Assembly (NCBI GenBank): GCA_030041515.1
Contig: JASHNS010000081.1
Span: forward strand, 228,264-292,263
From: Acidobacteriaceae bacterium
GTDB taxonomy: Bacteria; Acidobacteriota; Terriglobia; Terriglobales; Acidobacteriaceae
Direction: 5' to 3'
Length of the DNA: 64,000 nt
Made by a program: the position numbers and the translations under genes. Shown here one piece after another: positions 17,392-26,219 of the stretch (within the stretch, counting starts at the first letter, position 1; every line of letters begins with the position of its first letter). The notes below the pieces were generated by a model, which saw nothing but the letters and a program-made list of their open reading frames with translations, ran no database searches and was not told the DNA's origin.

Positions 17392-18327
17392 TCAAACAGC
17401 GTGGCTTTCCAAGGCCGATCGGGCTACTTCCGCGATGTGTGCGGGGCCGGTGCGGCAGCATCCGCCCACGGCCCGGGCCCCCGCCGTAAACCACGCGCGG
17501 GCCAGAGTCCCGAAGTGTGCGGTGTCGCTGGCACCTCTCCAGACGCGGGTGCCCGCGTCCCAGGTTTCGCCGGAATTTGGATAGACGATGATGGGCTTGC
17601 GATCGCTTGCTCCTCGTCGCGCTTCGCCGATCAGTTCCGTTACAAGCGGCGGAACCGTGCAGTTGATGCCGATGGCTGCGATCTGCGGCGAGCCGGCCAG
17701 CATCTCGGCACAGGCGCGGAGCGGCTCGCCATGCGCCACATGGATGGCGTCGCGGCAGGTAAAGGAAACCCACGCGCGCAGCAACGGAAAATCTGCAAGC
17801 GCGCGCAGGATCGCTTCTGCTTCCTCGAGCGAGGGGATGGTTTCAAAAGCGATACAACCGGCGCCTGCTTCCGCCAGCACAGCGGCTCGTTCCGCGTGGA
17901 ATGCCGCCAAGTCGCTGACACCGATCGCGTAGCGGCCGTGATACTCGGCGCCATTGTGCAGCGCGGCACCATAAGGGCCGAGCGAGGCGGCGATCCAGGC
18001 TTTCCTCGCGTTCTCTTCGGTGTAGAGCGAACAAGCCCGGCGAGCGAGTTCGAGCGCGAGCTGCAGCGCACGCTCGGCATCGGCGGCATCACGTCCCAGC
18101 TCGCGATAACCGATCCCGGAAACCTGATAACTCGCGGTGCTGATGCAGTCAGCGCCGGCGCGCAGGTAATCGAGATGCACACCGACGATGGCCTCTGGCG
18201 CGGTATCCAGCACATGCGCTGACCACAACGGGCCGGAGAGGTCGAAGCCGCGACGTTCCAGCTCGGTGGCCATCCCTCCGTCGAGCACACGCAGCGAGCG
18301 GAAATCAATGGGCTCGTCGAGAACCAT
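17392..18327 (-). CDS. mmuM: Homocysteine S-methyltransferase
   Basis: Zinc enzyme that methylates homocysteine to methionine, with S-methylmethionine or a similar donor in the MmuM branch. The 311-residue protein contains RVLDGGMATELERRG at the N-terminus, the zinc Cys in GINCTVPP and the paired zinc cysteines in GGCCRTGP near the C-terminus, all as in the family (normal length about 310). The ATG at 18327 is chosen because AGGAG lies nine bases upstream; a longer frame to 18432 runs into unrelated sequence. It sits between two tRNA genes and is transcribed against both. Confidence 0.9.
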   Translation of the reverse strand: MVLDEPIDFRSLRVLDGGMATELERRGFDLSGPLWSAHVLDTAPEAIVGVHLDYLRAGADCISTASYQVSGIGYRELGRDAADAERALQLALELARRACSLYTEENARKAWIAASLGPYGAALHNGAEYHGRYAIGVSDLAAFHAERAAVLAEAGAGCIAFETIPSLEEAEAILRALADFPLLRAWVSFTCRDAIHVAHGEPLRACAEMLAGSPQIAAIGINCTVPPLVTELIGEARRGASDRKPIIVYPNSGETWDAGTRVWRGASDTAHFGTLARAWFTAGARAVGGCCRTGPAHIAEVARSALESHAV

Positions 18328-18501
18328 GGTGAATGCTCCTAAAAGGATTGCGTCGATCCGACCGGAGAGGAGGGCGAGCGACGTTGCAGGAGTGCTGAAG
18401 CCCTGCCGGTGCTTCACCTTTGATACACTCAAAAGGATAGCTGGCGGCGTTCAGGAGAGCGATATCCAGGCGCTCGAGTGCCGGCATCTTTCAGCAGGGA
18501 T

Positions 18502-18578
<77 letters not shown>

Positions 18579-19051
18579 TCTATCTCACACAGTTCGAGCG
18601 GGTTAGGCCGCGCAAGCGGCCACTTCGACAGAATCATCTCTCGGTACATTCGTACGTTCGGAATCGTTTAAAGCCCGGACTCGGGAAGATCAAAGCCGAT
18701 TCCGCATTTCTCAGCCCATTTGAGCCGGAATTGCAGGTGTTCCCTGACCCTGTCATCGAGATCGGTCATGGTTCCCCCGGCAATGCCCCATCCAAAACGT
18801 CTGAGGCCGTCCGGGCAGCTCGTGTCGTTCCTCAGGTGCGTGTTCCTGAAGCGACGGAAATCTGGGTCCTGCAACCGCACCGTGACCTGGATACCGCGAC
18901 TGCAGTTGCCGATAGCGAGCGCGTGCACGATTCCTCAATGCCTCATTATCGGGACCAGGGGAAACTGATCTTTCCGGCCCGAGAAAAGAAGCCGATCTGA
19001 AAGCGAGGGCCAGGTCAGTCCAGGGAGTCGCAGTGAGACGACGCGCTGAGA
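18579..19051. other. Intergenic region with one doubtful small frame
   Basis: No gene can be supported. An open frame on the minus strand (18668-18928, 86 residues, ending TDLDDRVREHLQFRLKWAEKCGIGFDLPE) has a plausible-looking helical C-terminus but no clear ribosome site, and I do not recognise it. It could be a small gene or a remnant. The rest holds nothing I can name. Confidence 0.35.
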
Positions 19052-19600
19052 CTAACCCCACTGAGTCTGCCGCACCGTTTTGCCCACGATGCCAGAGCGG
19101 GTCGAGACATCCATCTTCAGCATTACGAGGCGCAGAAATGCCTTGACTGTGTTCGGACTGATGCTCATGCGAGTCGCAATCTCTTTGCTCGTCAGGCCTT
19201 CAAGAAGTAGCGCAACCGTTTCACACTCACGAGTGGTCAAATCGAACTGCCGGGCCGTACAGACGAGAGCTGCCTCACCTGAGCTGAGCCGTTCGAGAAG
19301 GACACAGAACGATGGAGACGACGTCTTCGCAGATTCCGCTCCGTGACAGTCGAGCCGAAAGAAACGGCATCCGTAACTGCGACGACCAGATTTATATTCT
19401 GGCACGAATGCCGGATGGTCAGAGGAGCCGCCACGAAGCAGAGAGGATCGGATCTTATCTGTAACGAACAGGGACAATTGCCGAATTCCTTCCGGCTCCG
19501 CCGGGAAAGTGAGAATCCGCAGCGCAGCTGAGTTGTAGGCGACGGGCCGGAGCCGACAGTCAAGAAGCAGCAAGCCCTGCGCCGAAGTCGTGGGTGTCAA
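19052..19600 (-). CDS. LuxR-family transcriptional regulator with PAS-like sensor
   Basis: The 182-residue protein has an N-terminal PAS-like part (GLLLLDCRLRPVAYNSAALRIL) and a C-terminal LuxR/GerE helix-turn-helix (LTTRECETVALLLEGLTSKEIATRMSISPNTVKAFLRLVMLKMDVSTRSGIVGK, about residues 120-175). It lacks a receiver domain, so it is not a two-component regulator. The start is TTG at 19600, fixed by a perfect AGGAGG eight bases upstream. Upstream on the same strand is a good sigma-70-type promoter overlapped by an inverted repeat. The signal sensed is unknown. Confidence 0.8.
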   Translation of the reverse strand: MTPTTSAQGLLLLDCRLRPVAYNSAALRILTFPAEPEGIRQLSLFVTDKIRSSLLRGGSSDHPAFVPEYKSGRRSYGCRFFRLDCHGAESAKTSSPSFCVLLERLSSGEAALVCTARQFDLTTRECETVALLLEGLTSKEIATRMSISPNTVKAFLRLVMLKMDVSTRSGIVGKTVRQTQWG

Positions 19601-20061
19601 CGTAGTTACCTCCTGCGTCAGGTAAGAAAACGCCGTGTTTTTCGAAACCCAATCATGATCGAGAGTGGAATCAGAGGGGCATCTGATTAGAAATCCGCTT
19701 CTCGCCGAACCAAACTGGCTTCCGGGCTGAGGATGCCCGCTTCCCCTCTTGCTGCCCGGAAATTAGTCCAGAAGGGTGACCTTGTCAAGCAACGTATAGT
19801 TGTGCGTTAGAAGTCACCCATTTGGACTAGCCCGGAATTTATCGATATGCAGCTGCCGCTCATGGGGTTAGTTCCTGGCAAGATACGAGCCATTTGGGGA
19901 TCAGCCAAATTCGCCCCAGCAGTCACAAAACGGAGCGAACCAAATGATTGCGACGGTACTCGCCAGCCGGTAAAGTCGAGCCTACGGGCACGCTCCGCCG
20001 TCTTTACGAAGTGCAGGGATGGGCATCCGGAACAAAGGCAGTTCAGGAAATCGGGATAGAA
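19601..20061. other. Divergent intergenic region, LuxR regulator / diguanylate cyclase
   Basis: No gene is seen. It contains a minus-strand promoter and large inverted repeat (listed separately) and must hold the promoter of the diguanylate cyclase gene. The rest, from about 19830 to 20061, has no feature I can name; the cyclase frame stays open back to 19948 but that stretch does not look conserved. Confidence 0.5.
19760..19829 (-). promoter_or_regulatory. Promoter of the LuxR-type gene overlapped by an inverted repeat
   Basis: On the minus strand, TTGACA (19783-19788) is followed after 17 bases by TAATTT (19760-19765), a perfect -35 with a weak -10. A 17-base repeat (19764-19780, TAGTCCAGAAGGGTGAC) recurs inverted at 19813-19829 with 15 of 17 bases matching, and a short palindrome CAACGTATAGTTG lies between (19790-19802). 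One arm fills the -35/-10 spacer, which suggests an operator. Which protein binds is unknown; the LuxR product itself is the obvious candidate. Confidence 0.5.
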
Positions 20062-20931
20062 ATGAGATCCATTGTTTTTGAACAAGCTGTCGTTGAAGCA
20101 AGCGCCGGCAAAAAGGCGATTGACGCGGAAATCGATCGGCTGAAAGCCCGCCGAGCATTGCTGGAAGCGGTGGAGACTCTGGTCCGCCATGTGCTGGCGG
20201 TCATATCGATGGGTACGGAGGCGATTTCGACTCCGAAGGAGGAAAGCGCTGAGGTGGAAGCTGGCGTATCAGCTGCCGAACGGACTTCCGGCGTGACTCC
20301 ACGAGAGACAACATCAGACGAACAGGTTTCCCTTGCGAATCTTCTGTCGAAGAGTGACGCTCTTTCGCGCCGGATCACAGAACTTTTTGACAAGGAACGG
20401 CGCCAGCTTCAGATGCTGGCAACGCACGATTCCTTAACAGGGCTATTCAACCGGGCGGCGATCATGGAACACCTGGACCGCGAAATATCCCGCGCGGTCA
20501 GGAAGTCCGAGCCTCTCGGCGTAATGCTGGCCGACCTGGACCACTTCAAATCTGTGAACGACCGGCATGGGCACCTGTGCGGAGACGAAGTCCTTCGAGA
20601 AGCTGCTTCTCGTCTTCAAGCGACGATCAGAAGCTACGATGTAGTGGGGCGCTACGGCGGCGAGGAGTTTCTAATTCTCTTCCCCGGGTGGAACCCGGAG
20701 AGCGGGACGGAACGCATCGACGAAGTACTGGATTCCATCCGTTCGCGTCCGTTTCGGCTGGAGAGCGAGAATGCGGAGTTGGGCCTGACCTGCAGCGCGG
20801 GCATTGCAGTCTTTCGTCCGCACCAGGACGAGCCGACCGTCCGCGCAGTTCTGGGCCGCGCAGATGCGGCGCTTTACGTCGCGAAGAACTCTGGCAGGAA
20901 CACAGCCCGCTTCGAGACACGGCTGCCTTGA
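20062..20931 (+). CDS. Diguanylate cyclase (GGDEF domain)
   Basis: Makes cyclic di-GMP from two GTP. The 289-residue protein has an N-terminal helical region (about 1-115, AEIDRLKARRALLEAVETLVRHVL) with no recognisable sensor, then a complete GGDEF domain: DSLTGLFNRAA, ADLDHFKSVNDRHGHLCGDEVL, the active-site loop RYGGEEF and the downstream AGIAVFRP and ADAALYVAKNSGRN. The residues five positions upstream of GGEEF read RSYD, an RxxD inhibitory I-site, so product feedback is expected. ATG 20062 is preferred; the frame is open further upstream without good start context. No membrane segment is seen. Confidence 0.92.
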   Translation: MRSIVFEQAVVEASAGKKAIDAEIDRLKARRALLEAVETLVRHVLAVISMGTEAISTPKEESAEVEAGVSAAERTSGVTPRETTSDEQVSLANLLSKSDALSRRITELFDKERRQLQMLATHDSLTGLFNRAAIMEHLDREISRAVRKSEPLGVMLADLDHFKSVNDRHGHLCGDEVLREAASRLQATIRSYDVVGRYGGEEFLILFPGWNPESGTERIDEVLDSIRSRPFRLESENAELGLTCSAGIAVFRPHQDEPTVRAVLGRADAALYVAKNSGRNTARFETRLP

Positions 20932-21241
20932 AAAAGGATCGTCCCGTCGATCATCAGGAACCGACATGCCGGACCTGCGGAGCAAAATCTCGGTGCCAAT
21001 GTCTGAAGGGAAGTCGTCTGCACCAAACCTTAAACCGATACTGATCGGCGAACCGCGGGACAACCCGATTGCGCCAGTCGAACAGGGGCATCCAGGGCGA
21101 GACACTCCTTCGTTTTATGGTCCCTGCTGCTCGGCGCAATGTTGCCGGCGACGACAGCAGGGCAGTTGCCAGACCTCTTAATCCAAACCAGGCGATGCCG
21201 TGGGGGTCTGCCGGGAATCAAGTGGTCCAGGCCGCCCGAAG
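20932..21241. other. Intergenic region between convergent genes
   Basis: Lies between the ends of the diguanylate cyclase gene and the Ser/Thr kinase gene. Open frames cross it on both strands but none has recognisable content or a good ribosome site. I see no clear terminator hairpin. Confidence 0.45.
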
Positions 21242-23833
21242 TCAACGTGTGTCGTGAAGAAGGACGGCCTCGGACGTAGGCGTCTCCAGGATCAGCCCGA
21301 GTGTTTTTCCGTCCGGAGCCGGCCGAATCCAATTCACCGTCGTACCGGGCAGGCTTACCACTTTCACTGGACTGGCCGCCTCCAGAGGCTGTCGCCAAAT
21401 TGTGGCTGCCGAGCCATTCCCGGTAACGAAGTAAATGCTCTTGTTGTCTGCCGAAAAAGCGAAGCGGTCGAATTCCCCTAAACCGCGTGTGGGGAAGCTC
21501 CGGACGGTTTGCAGAGAGTCCAGCGACACGATCCGGAGCGGAGCACCATCGTCCATGGAGACTGTTGCCAGCAATTTGCCATCGGGAGAGACATCAAACC
21601 AGACGCTGGCATGCATTAACTTCTGCGGAACTCCTCCCTGGATCGGCTGGCGCACCAAAGTCGGATTGTTTTGATCGGCCGCATCCGCATAGAAGAGCCA
21701 CTTGCCATCCGCAGTACATTCCGGGAAGTAATCCTCGGGACCCCTCGTTATCTGGGTCAGTCCGGTGCCGTCGAGATGCAGCGTGTAGATGGCGCGAGTG
21801 TCACCGTGGACAGGGGCGCCGACGACCACCATCGTGTCCGGTCCGCAAAGTGATGGCTGGCCGAGCACATAACCCCGTGGCGCATTCACTTCGGTCGTTT
21901 CTTCTTCCAGTAGATTGATGACCCTCAGATCCCCGGAACCGTTCCCGACGATCGTATTTTGGTTGAGCCACGCGAACCAAACCAGCTCCCCGGTCTGGTA
22001 ATCCCGTGGGATGGAAGCACCAGAAAGCGGAAGGTCCGCGAACCTGGCGTTCAGGCTTTTCTGGGTGGTCGCGATCGTCCGGGCATCCGCTGTGAGGCTG
22101 ATGCCCGAATAGACGCTCAGGTCGTTCGTGACCTCTCGCAGTTTGCCCGCGGGATACGAGAGAAAACTGATCGGGGCAAAGTCGATCTTTTCCCGAGTCG
22201 TTACGAACAGACCTTTTCCACTCGGAGCCCATCCCATGTCATCCAGGTCCGCTCCCAGCGCCTCAGATGATGCCACAGTCCGCTTCGCGCCCGACGCGAA
22301 ATCGAGACTTTCGATGTTGCCGACAAAGTCTTCCACGACAGCAAACCTGCCACTCGGAGAACAAGCCGTCAATAAGGGAAATGGCCCTTTCCCCTGCGAC
22401 AAAAGCTGCTGGCCGCTGCCGTCTGGATTGACGCTGAGGAACTGGAATGTATTCGCTGCGAGGTTCTGCCGGTAGAAACACAGTCTCTGGCCTCCATCGA
22501 GGAAGGTCAAAGGAGAATCGATCCCGGCGATGACGCGCGCTGGCTGACCGCCGATGACCGGTATCCGGTATTCATCCCACCGATCAGGCGGCGGCTGTCC
22601 CAGGGCATAGATTTGGAAATAGATGTAGTTGCCATCGGGAGAAAACGCCACGCGAGCGTAATGAAAGGCGGGATCATCGACGAGAGTCCGTTCGCTGTTC
22701 GTCGGAATCTGGTGAAGCATGAGGGTTTGCGTACCGTTTGCTGGATCGATGATCGCGGCGAGATAAACGCCATCTGGAGAAATCGCCACATCCCGGACGT
22801 GCTCGCTGTCGATCACTCTTTGCAGCGAGTAGTGTACGAAGGGCCCAGTTGGGCGATGCCTGACAACCAGGTAGGTGCCGATCGCGGTTGCAAGGATGGC
22901 TGCTGACGCGATCCACCACGTCAGCGCTTTTCGGTGCCCGCGTTGGCCGGCAGCTTCGGAGATAACGGACGACGAAGATCCGGGGGTGGAGAGGGCCTCC
23001 AGCGCAAAGGCCAGATCCGAGAAGGACTGGAAGCGTCTCTCCGGGTTCTTCTCGAGGCAGCGATGAATGATGCGTTGCAGCCCCGGGGGGATGTCGGGCA
23101 CGATCTGCGAGATGTTCGGCGGATCCTGATTGAGGATGGCCGTCATCGTCTCGGCTGGGGTGGGTAGCCTGAAGGCGCGCCTGCCCGACAGCATCTCGTA
23201 CAGGATGGCGCCGAAAGCAAACACATCTGTGCGATGATCGACAGGCTGGCCGCGCACCTGTTCCGGAGACATATATGAGACCGTGCCCATCACCACTCCG
23301 GGGTCGGTTTCGTAGGCCTGCGTAGGCTCGCTGCCTTGCCTGTCCGATTGCGGCTGCATCAGTTTCGCGAGGCCGAAATCCAGAACCTTGATGCGTCCGT
23401 CTTTGGTGACGAACAAATTCTCCGGCTTGAGGTCTCGATGCACGATGCCTTTGTCGTGTGCTGCCGCCAGCCCATGCGCGATCTGAACGCCATAATCGAT
23501 TGCCCGGCCCAGCGAAATGCGGCCAGTCTCCAGATGCTGCCGCATGGTCTCGCCCACCAGTAACTCCGAAACCATATAGGGCGCGCCGTCGAAGACCCCG
23601 AATCGATAGACGCCCAGGATGTTCGGGTGGTTCAATGCGGCGGCCGCCTGCGCCTCCTGCTCAAAGCGCCACAGCCGGTTGGGATCTCCCGCGACAAAGG
23701 TCGGCAGAACCTTAATCGCCACGTCTCGTTTCAAAACCGAGTCGCGAGCGCGATAGACTTCTCCCATTCCGCCTGCGCCCAACAGGCTGAGTACTTCATA
23801 GCCGTCAAGGTTCACTCCTGGTGCGAGTGGCAT
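21242..23833 (-). CDS. Ser/Thr protein kinase with C-terminal TolB-like propeller
   Basis: An 863-residue transmembrane Hanks-type kinase. Cytoplasmic kinase domain: glycine loop GAGGMGEVY (19-27), catalytic Lys41 (VAIK), HRDLKPEN (132-139), DFG (152-154), and activation segment ending [10 protein letters not shown]. One membrane helix follows at about 303-326 ([19 protein letters not shown]). The extracytoplasmic part is a propeller of WD40-like/TolB repeats ([41 protein letters not shown]). This architecture is very common in acidobacteria. All catalytic residues are intact. It lies 126 bases downstream of the dioxygenase gene on the same strand and could be co-transcribed with it. Confidence 0.93.
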   Translation of the reverse strand: MPLAPGVNLDGYEVLSLLGAGGMGEVYRARDSVLKRDVAIKVLPTFVAGDPNRLWRFEQEAQAAAALNHPNILGVYRFGVFDGAPYMVSELLVGETMRQHLETGRISLGRAIDYGVQIAHGLAAAHDKGIVHRDLKPENLFVTKDGRIKVLDFGLAKLMQPQSDRQGSEPTQAYETDPGVVMGTVSYMSPEQVRGQPVDHRTDVFAFGAILYEMLSGRRAFRLPTPAETMTAILNQDPPNISQIVPDIPPGLQRIIHRCLEKNPERRFQSFSDLAFALEALSTPGSSSSVISEAAGQRGHRKALTWWIASAAILATAIGTYLVVRHRPTGPFVHYSLQRVIDSEHVRDVAISPDGVYLAAIIDPANGTQTLMLHQIPTNSERTLVDDPAFHYARVAFSPDGNYIYFQIYALGQPPPDRWDEYRIPVIGGQPARVIAGIDSPLTFLDGGQRLCFYRQNLAANTFQFLSVNPDGSGQQLLSQGKGPFPLLTACSPSGRFAVVEDFVGNIESLDFASGAKRTVASSEALGADLDDMGWAPSGKGLFVTTREKIDFAPISFLSYPAGKLREVTNDLSVYSGISLTADARTIATTQKSLNARFADLPLSGASIPRDYQTGELVWFAWLNQNTIVGNGSGDLRVINLLEEETTEVNAPRGYVLGQPSLCGPDTMVVVGAPVHGDTRAIYTLHLDGTGLTQITRGPEDYFPECTADGKWLFYADAADQNNPTLVRQPIQGGVPQKLMHASVWFDVSPDGKLLATVSMDDGAPLRIVSLDSLQTVRSFPTRGLGEFDRFAFSADNKSIYFVTGNGSAATIWRQPLEAASPVKVVSLPGTTVNWIRPAPDGKTLGLILETPTSEAVLLHDTR

Positions 23834-23959
23834 GGTATGGGCGGATTATACTGTGCGTGCAGCGGCCATTCGCCAACTGAAGATTTGAAGGCCGTCCCCG
23901 GAGAAAACGTAAGCCTGATCCGCTGCGCGAAGAGGCCTCTCGGAAGGGCTCGTCTCACG

Positions 23960-24658
23960 TCACCCGGCCATGCTGGCCATTGGTTCCGATCCGTATATTC
24001 CCGCATCGAAAGCGGCAGTCAATACGTGGTAGCAATTGATCGAAACAATGCGTTCCTGTCCTGGGCACGCCGGGGCAACCTCATGGGGCACAATTCCACC
24101 CAGCAGAATGGCTGTATGTCCGCGTTCCAGCGGTACAGGTACGCCCGCGTTTCTGCCTGCGGCCCGAACAGCGGACAACGGTTCGCGCATCAGCCCCGGA
24201 TAGACAATCAACTCGCCTGCCGCGCGATCCATCGCGCGCGCGGTAAGCGACGTGATGACCGCGATATCGCACTGGAGCACATCCCGGTGGACGGCAAGAA
24301 AGTCTCCCGTCTCTTCGTAGTACGAATAGGTACCACTGCCCGCCGGAGCAACACGGAGCCCACAAATAGCGGCCAGCGCTTCGGTCATCTCAGGGCATCC
24401 ATGCAAGCCCCAGTGAAGGTCGCCGCCGCCGCCCGATCGATGAGCGCGCGCCGGGAATCCGCCTCGGCCTTCTGCTCCGTCTGACTCCGCGACCAGCATG
24501 CGCTCGGCGTCGACGCGAACACGATCTGCTTCCGCGCGCAAATCGCGAAGCGTCTCTTCGTCGAATAATCCGCGCACCACAAGATACCCGTCGGCGGCAA
24601 ACAGACGGGATTGCAGCACTTCCGTGGGCGGATCGAATTGCCAGTCTTCCGATGTCAC
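23960..24658 (-). CDS. Fe(II)/2-oxoglutarate dioxygenase (PhyH-like); candidate prolyl hydroxylase
   Basis: The 232-residue protein has the double-stranded beta-helix signature. The N-terminus (FAADGYLVVRGLFDEETLRDLRAEADRV) is PhyH-like. The iron ligands are His124 and Asp126 (HRD) and His192 (PHEV), with Arg203 (QERIVSIN) placed to bind 2-oxoglutarate. It starts at GTG 24658, only six bases after the stop of the proline-rich repeat gene, so the two are almost certainly co-translated. Substrate is not readable from motifs: PhyH relatives act on lipids, antibiotics, amino acids and peptides. The tight coupling to a proline-rich protein and the neighbouring HPAT-like transferase make peptidyl-proline the leading guess. 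Confidence 0.8.
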   Translation of the reverse strand: MTSEDWQFDPPTEVLQSRLFAADGYLVVRGLFDEETLRDLRAEADRVRVDAERMLVAESDGAEGRGGFPARAHRSGGGGDLHWGLHGCPEMTEALAAICGLRVAPAGSGTYSYYEETGDFLAVHRDVLQCDIAVITSLTARAMDRAAGELIVYPGLMREPLSAVRAAGRNAGVPVPLERGHTAILLGGIVPHEVAPACPGQERIVSINCYHVLTAAFDAGIYGSEPMASMAG

Positions 24659-24664
24659 GAGGCC

Positions 24665-25108
24665 CTAGCGATGTTTGCCCGGAGGAGCTACCGGAGGCCG
24701 GACCGGTGGAGTCAGCGGCGGCTTAACCGGCGGGGTCAGAGGGGGTAAAACCGGTGGAGTTAGCGGCGGCTTAACCGGTGGGGTCAGAGGGGGTAAAACC
24801 GGTGGAGTCAGCGGCGGCTTAACCGGTGGGGTCAGAGGGGGTAAAACCGGTGGGGTCAGCGGCGGCTTAACCGGCGGGGTCAGAGGGGGTAAAACCGGTG
24901 GAGTCCGCGGCGGTTGAACCGGCGGACGAACCACGGGCGGTCGCACGGGAGGATAGACGGGCGGCGTAATGGGACGTTGGACTGGTGGGTGTTCGACCGG
25001 CCGGCCGGTCGGCGGCTTTATGGACTCGTCGGCAGGTGACTCCGGCAGATGACTGACCACCGGCTTGACAGCGCGAACCGTTTCAACACGGTCATCAGGC
25101 GAGGGCAT
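24665..25108 (-). CDS. Proline-rich repeat protein, extensin/PRP-like
   Basis: A 147-residue protein without signal peptide or membrane segment. Residues about 1-45 are mixed (DDRVETVRAVKPVVSHLPESPADESIK); the rest is made of PPV, PPL and PPVKPP motifs, with four exact-length 16-residue units VLPPLTPPVKPPLTPP followed by PPVRPPVAPPGKHR. The motif style is that of plant proline-rich cell-wall proteins and would form polyproline-II helix. The ribosome site GGGGAGG seven bases before ATG supports this strand; the opposite frame (Gly-rich) has none. It is followed after six bases by the dioxygenase gene and is divergent from the HPAT-like gene. Confidence 0.8.
   Translation of the reverse strand: MPSPDDRVETVRAVKPVVSHLPESPADESIKPPTGRPVEHPPVQRPITPPVYPPVRPPVVRPPVQPPRTPPVLPPLTPPVKPPLTPPVLPPLTPPVKPPLTPPVLPPLTPPVKPPLTPPVLPPLTPPVKPPLTPPVRPPVAPPGKHR
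24702..24893. repeat. Four tandem 48-bp repeats inside the proline-rich gene
   Basis: Units begin at 24702, 24750, 24798 and 24846, each with two 24-base halves (one with GGTCAGAGGGGGTAAA, one with GTCAGCGGCGGCTTA). A degenerate half unit follows at 24894-24917. Differences are few and mostly silent (GGTGGAGTC/GGTGGGGTC), so the array expanded recently or is homogenised. Copy number is likely to vary between strains. Confidence 0.92.
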
Positions 25109-25328
25109 GAGTCAACCTCCCCTTACTGGGGCCCGAAAACTCGTACGGAGTCAGCGAGTCGGGGGGCTGACCCACTGGCCCATCCATTGTGTATCCAGGA
25201 TGTGAAATTGTCCAGCCCCTCCATGCGCCGGGAATGTCAGCCTGGGGGAAGTGGGGATCCGGAGGGGCGAAAGTCCCGGCATCATGATCTCGTTTGTTCT
25301 TGCCGAAGTTGTCCTCTAAACTGGCGCG
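25109..25328. promoter_or_regulatory. Divergent promoter region of the proline-rich/HPAT-like locus
   Basis: This 220-base stretch lies between the start of the proline-rich gene (minus) and the start of the HPAT-like gene (plus). It must contain both promoters or a shared control region. Apart from the GGGGAGG ribosome site beside 25108, I see no obvious -35/-10 pair or palindrome. Confidence 0.4.
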
Positions 25329-26219
25329 GTGCAGATCATATTCAGCTGCGAAAACACGGGATACATGTGGTGGCAGGCGGAATTCCTCCACGACAGCTAC
25401 CTGCAAACCGCTATGGAGGCGCAGCTGACAGCCGTGGTGTCTGCAACCGGGGAACCGGAAATCGTATTCCCATGCAACGCTCTTTCGGTCGCCAACTACA
25501 AGAACTCTGTTCCGAATGTCTCTCTCCCTGTTCTGAATAAGCCGGGTGGAATCGCAGAGTGGGCCGCGCTGGGTGGTCCCCCTGATGAGACGGTGCTGAT
25601 TGTCGATCCCGATTCCGTGTTTGTCCGGCCAGTTCCCGATCCCGGGCCGGTGCCCGCGGGGCAAGCCTGGTCCGAGGAGCACGACTATATGAACGTCGAC
25701 ATCCCCTGGAATCGCACGGTGATCGACCGTCACTGTCCAGCGGAATTCCGCCGGAGGGTGCAACCGGTGGGCATCTACATCTGCATCAATCGGTCTGCCC
25801 TTGCTGAGCTGGCTCCGCGCTGGCTTCAGAAATCGATGGACATTGCCGCCGATCCTGTCTGCCTGAAAGCGCTGGATGGAGGCTGGCTGAGCGATATGTG
25901 GGGATACTGCATCGCCGCGGCGGAACTCGGCCTTTACCATCATCTGAGCGGTTTTTCTCAGGCGACTGGCTCCAACTCCCTGGAGAATCCGATCATTCAC
26001 TATTGCTTTCCCCTGATGAAAAGCCGCAACGATTACTGGGAACGCGAGACGCAGAAGCCGGTTCTGTGGAGCAAATGGACCTATCAGCCATGGGAAGATC
26101 CGCCGGATTTCTCTGACACCACGATCGAAGGTCAATTCCTGCTGGCGCGCCTGCGGGACTTCGTCCAGCGCATGACGAAGAGGGGTCATTCTGAATACAC
26201 CGATGCTGCCACTGCTTGA
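25329..26219 (+). CDS. HPAT-like glycosyltransferase (hydroxyproline O-arabinosyltransferase family)
   Basis: The 296-residue protein reads like the catalytic domain of plant hydroxyproline O-arabinosyltransferases (HPAT, CAZy GT95) almost from end to end: a front strand followed by WWQAEFLHDSYL (plant WQCRIMYYW), VLNKPGGIAEW (plant VLNRPWAFVQW), the DxD loop DPDSVFVRPVP at 93-103 (plant EPDHIxVKPIP), QPVGIYICINRSALAELAPRW (plant DPIGNSPVI..KKIAPTW), WLSDMWGYCIAAAELGL (plant WVLEMYGYAVASALHG) and PIIHYC (plant YIIHYT). These plant motifs are quoted from memory. HPATs transfer L-arabinose to hydroxyproline of extensins and peptides. No signal peptide or membrane anchor is present, so it should work in the cytosol. 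Start GTG 25329 fits the domain boundary, though the ribosome site is weak. Confidence 0.75.
   Translation: MQIIFSCENTGYMWWQAEFLHDSYLQTAMEAQLTAVVSATGEPEIVFPCNALSVANYKNSVPNVSLPVLNKPGGIAEWAALGGPPDETVLIVDPDSVFVRPVPDPGPVPAGQAWSEEHDYMNVDIPWNRTVIDRHCPAEFRRRVQPVGIYICINRSALAELAPRWLQKSMDIAADPVCLKALDGGWLSDMWGYCIAAAELGLYHHLSGFSQATGSNSLENPIIHYCFPLMKSRNDYWERETQKPVLWSKWTYQPWEDPPDFSDTTIEGQFLLARLRDFVQRMTKRGHSEYTDAATA

Noticed and set aside
18668..18928. 86-residue minus-strand frame between tRNA-Pro and the LuxR gene
   Set aside because: No ribosome site and no recognisable family; kept only as a note in the intergenic entry.
24702..24893. CRISPR-like regular repeats
   Set aside because: The 48-bp units are contiguous with no unique spacers, are in frame, and encode 16-residue protein repeats.
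24675..24917. Gly-rich open frame on the plus strand opposite the proline-rich gene
   Set aside because: It is the complement of the PPV/PPL repeats, has no ribosome site, and begins and ends inside the array; the minus-strand gene has GGGGAGG and couples to the dioxygenase.
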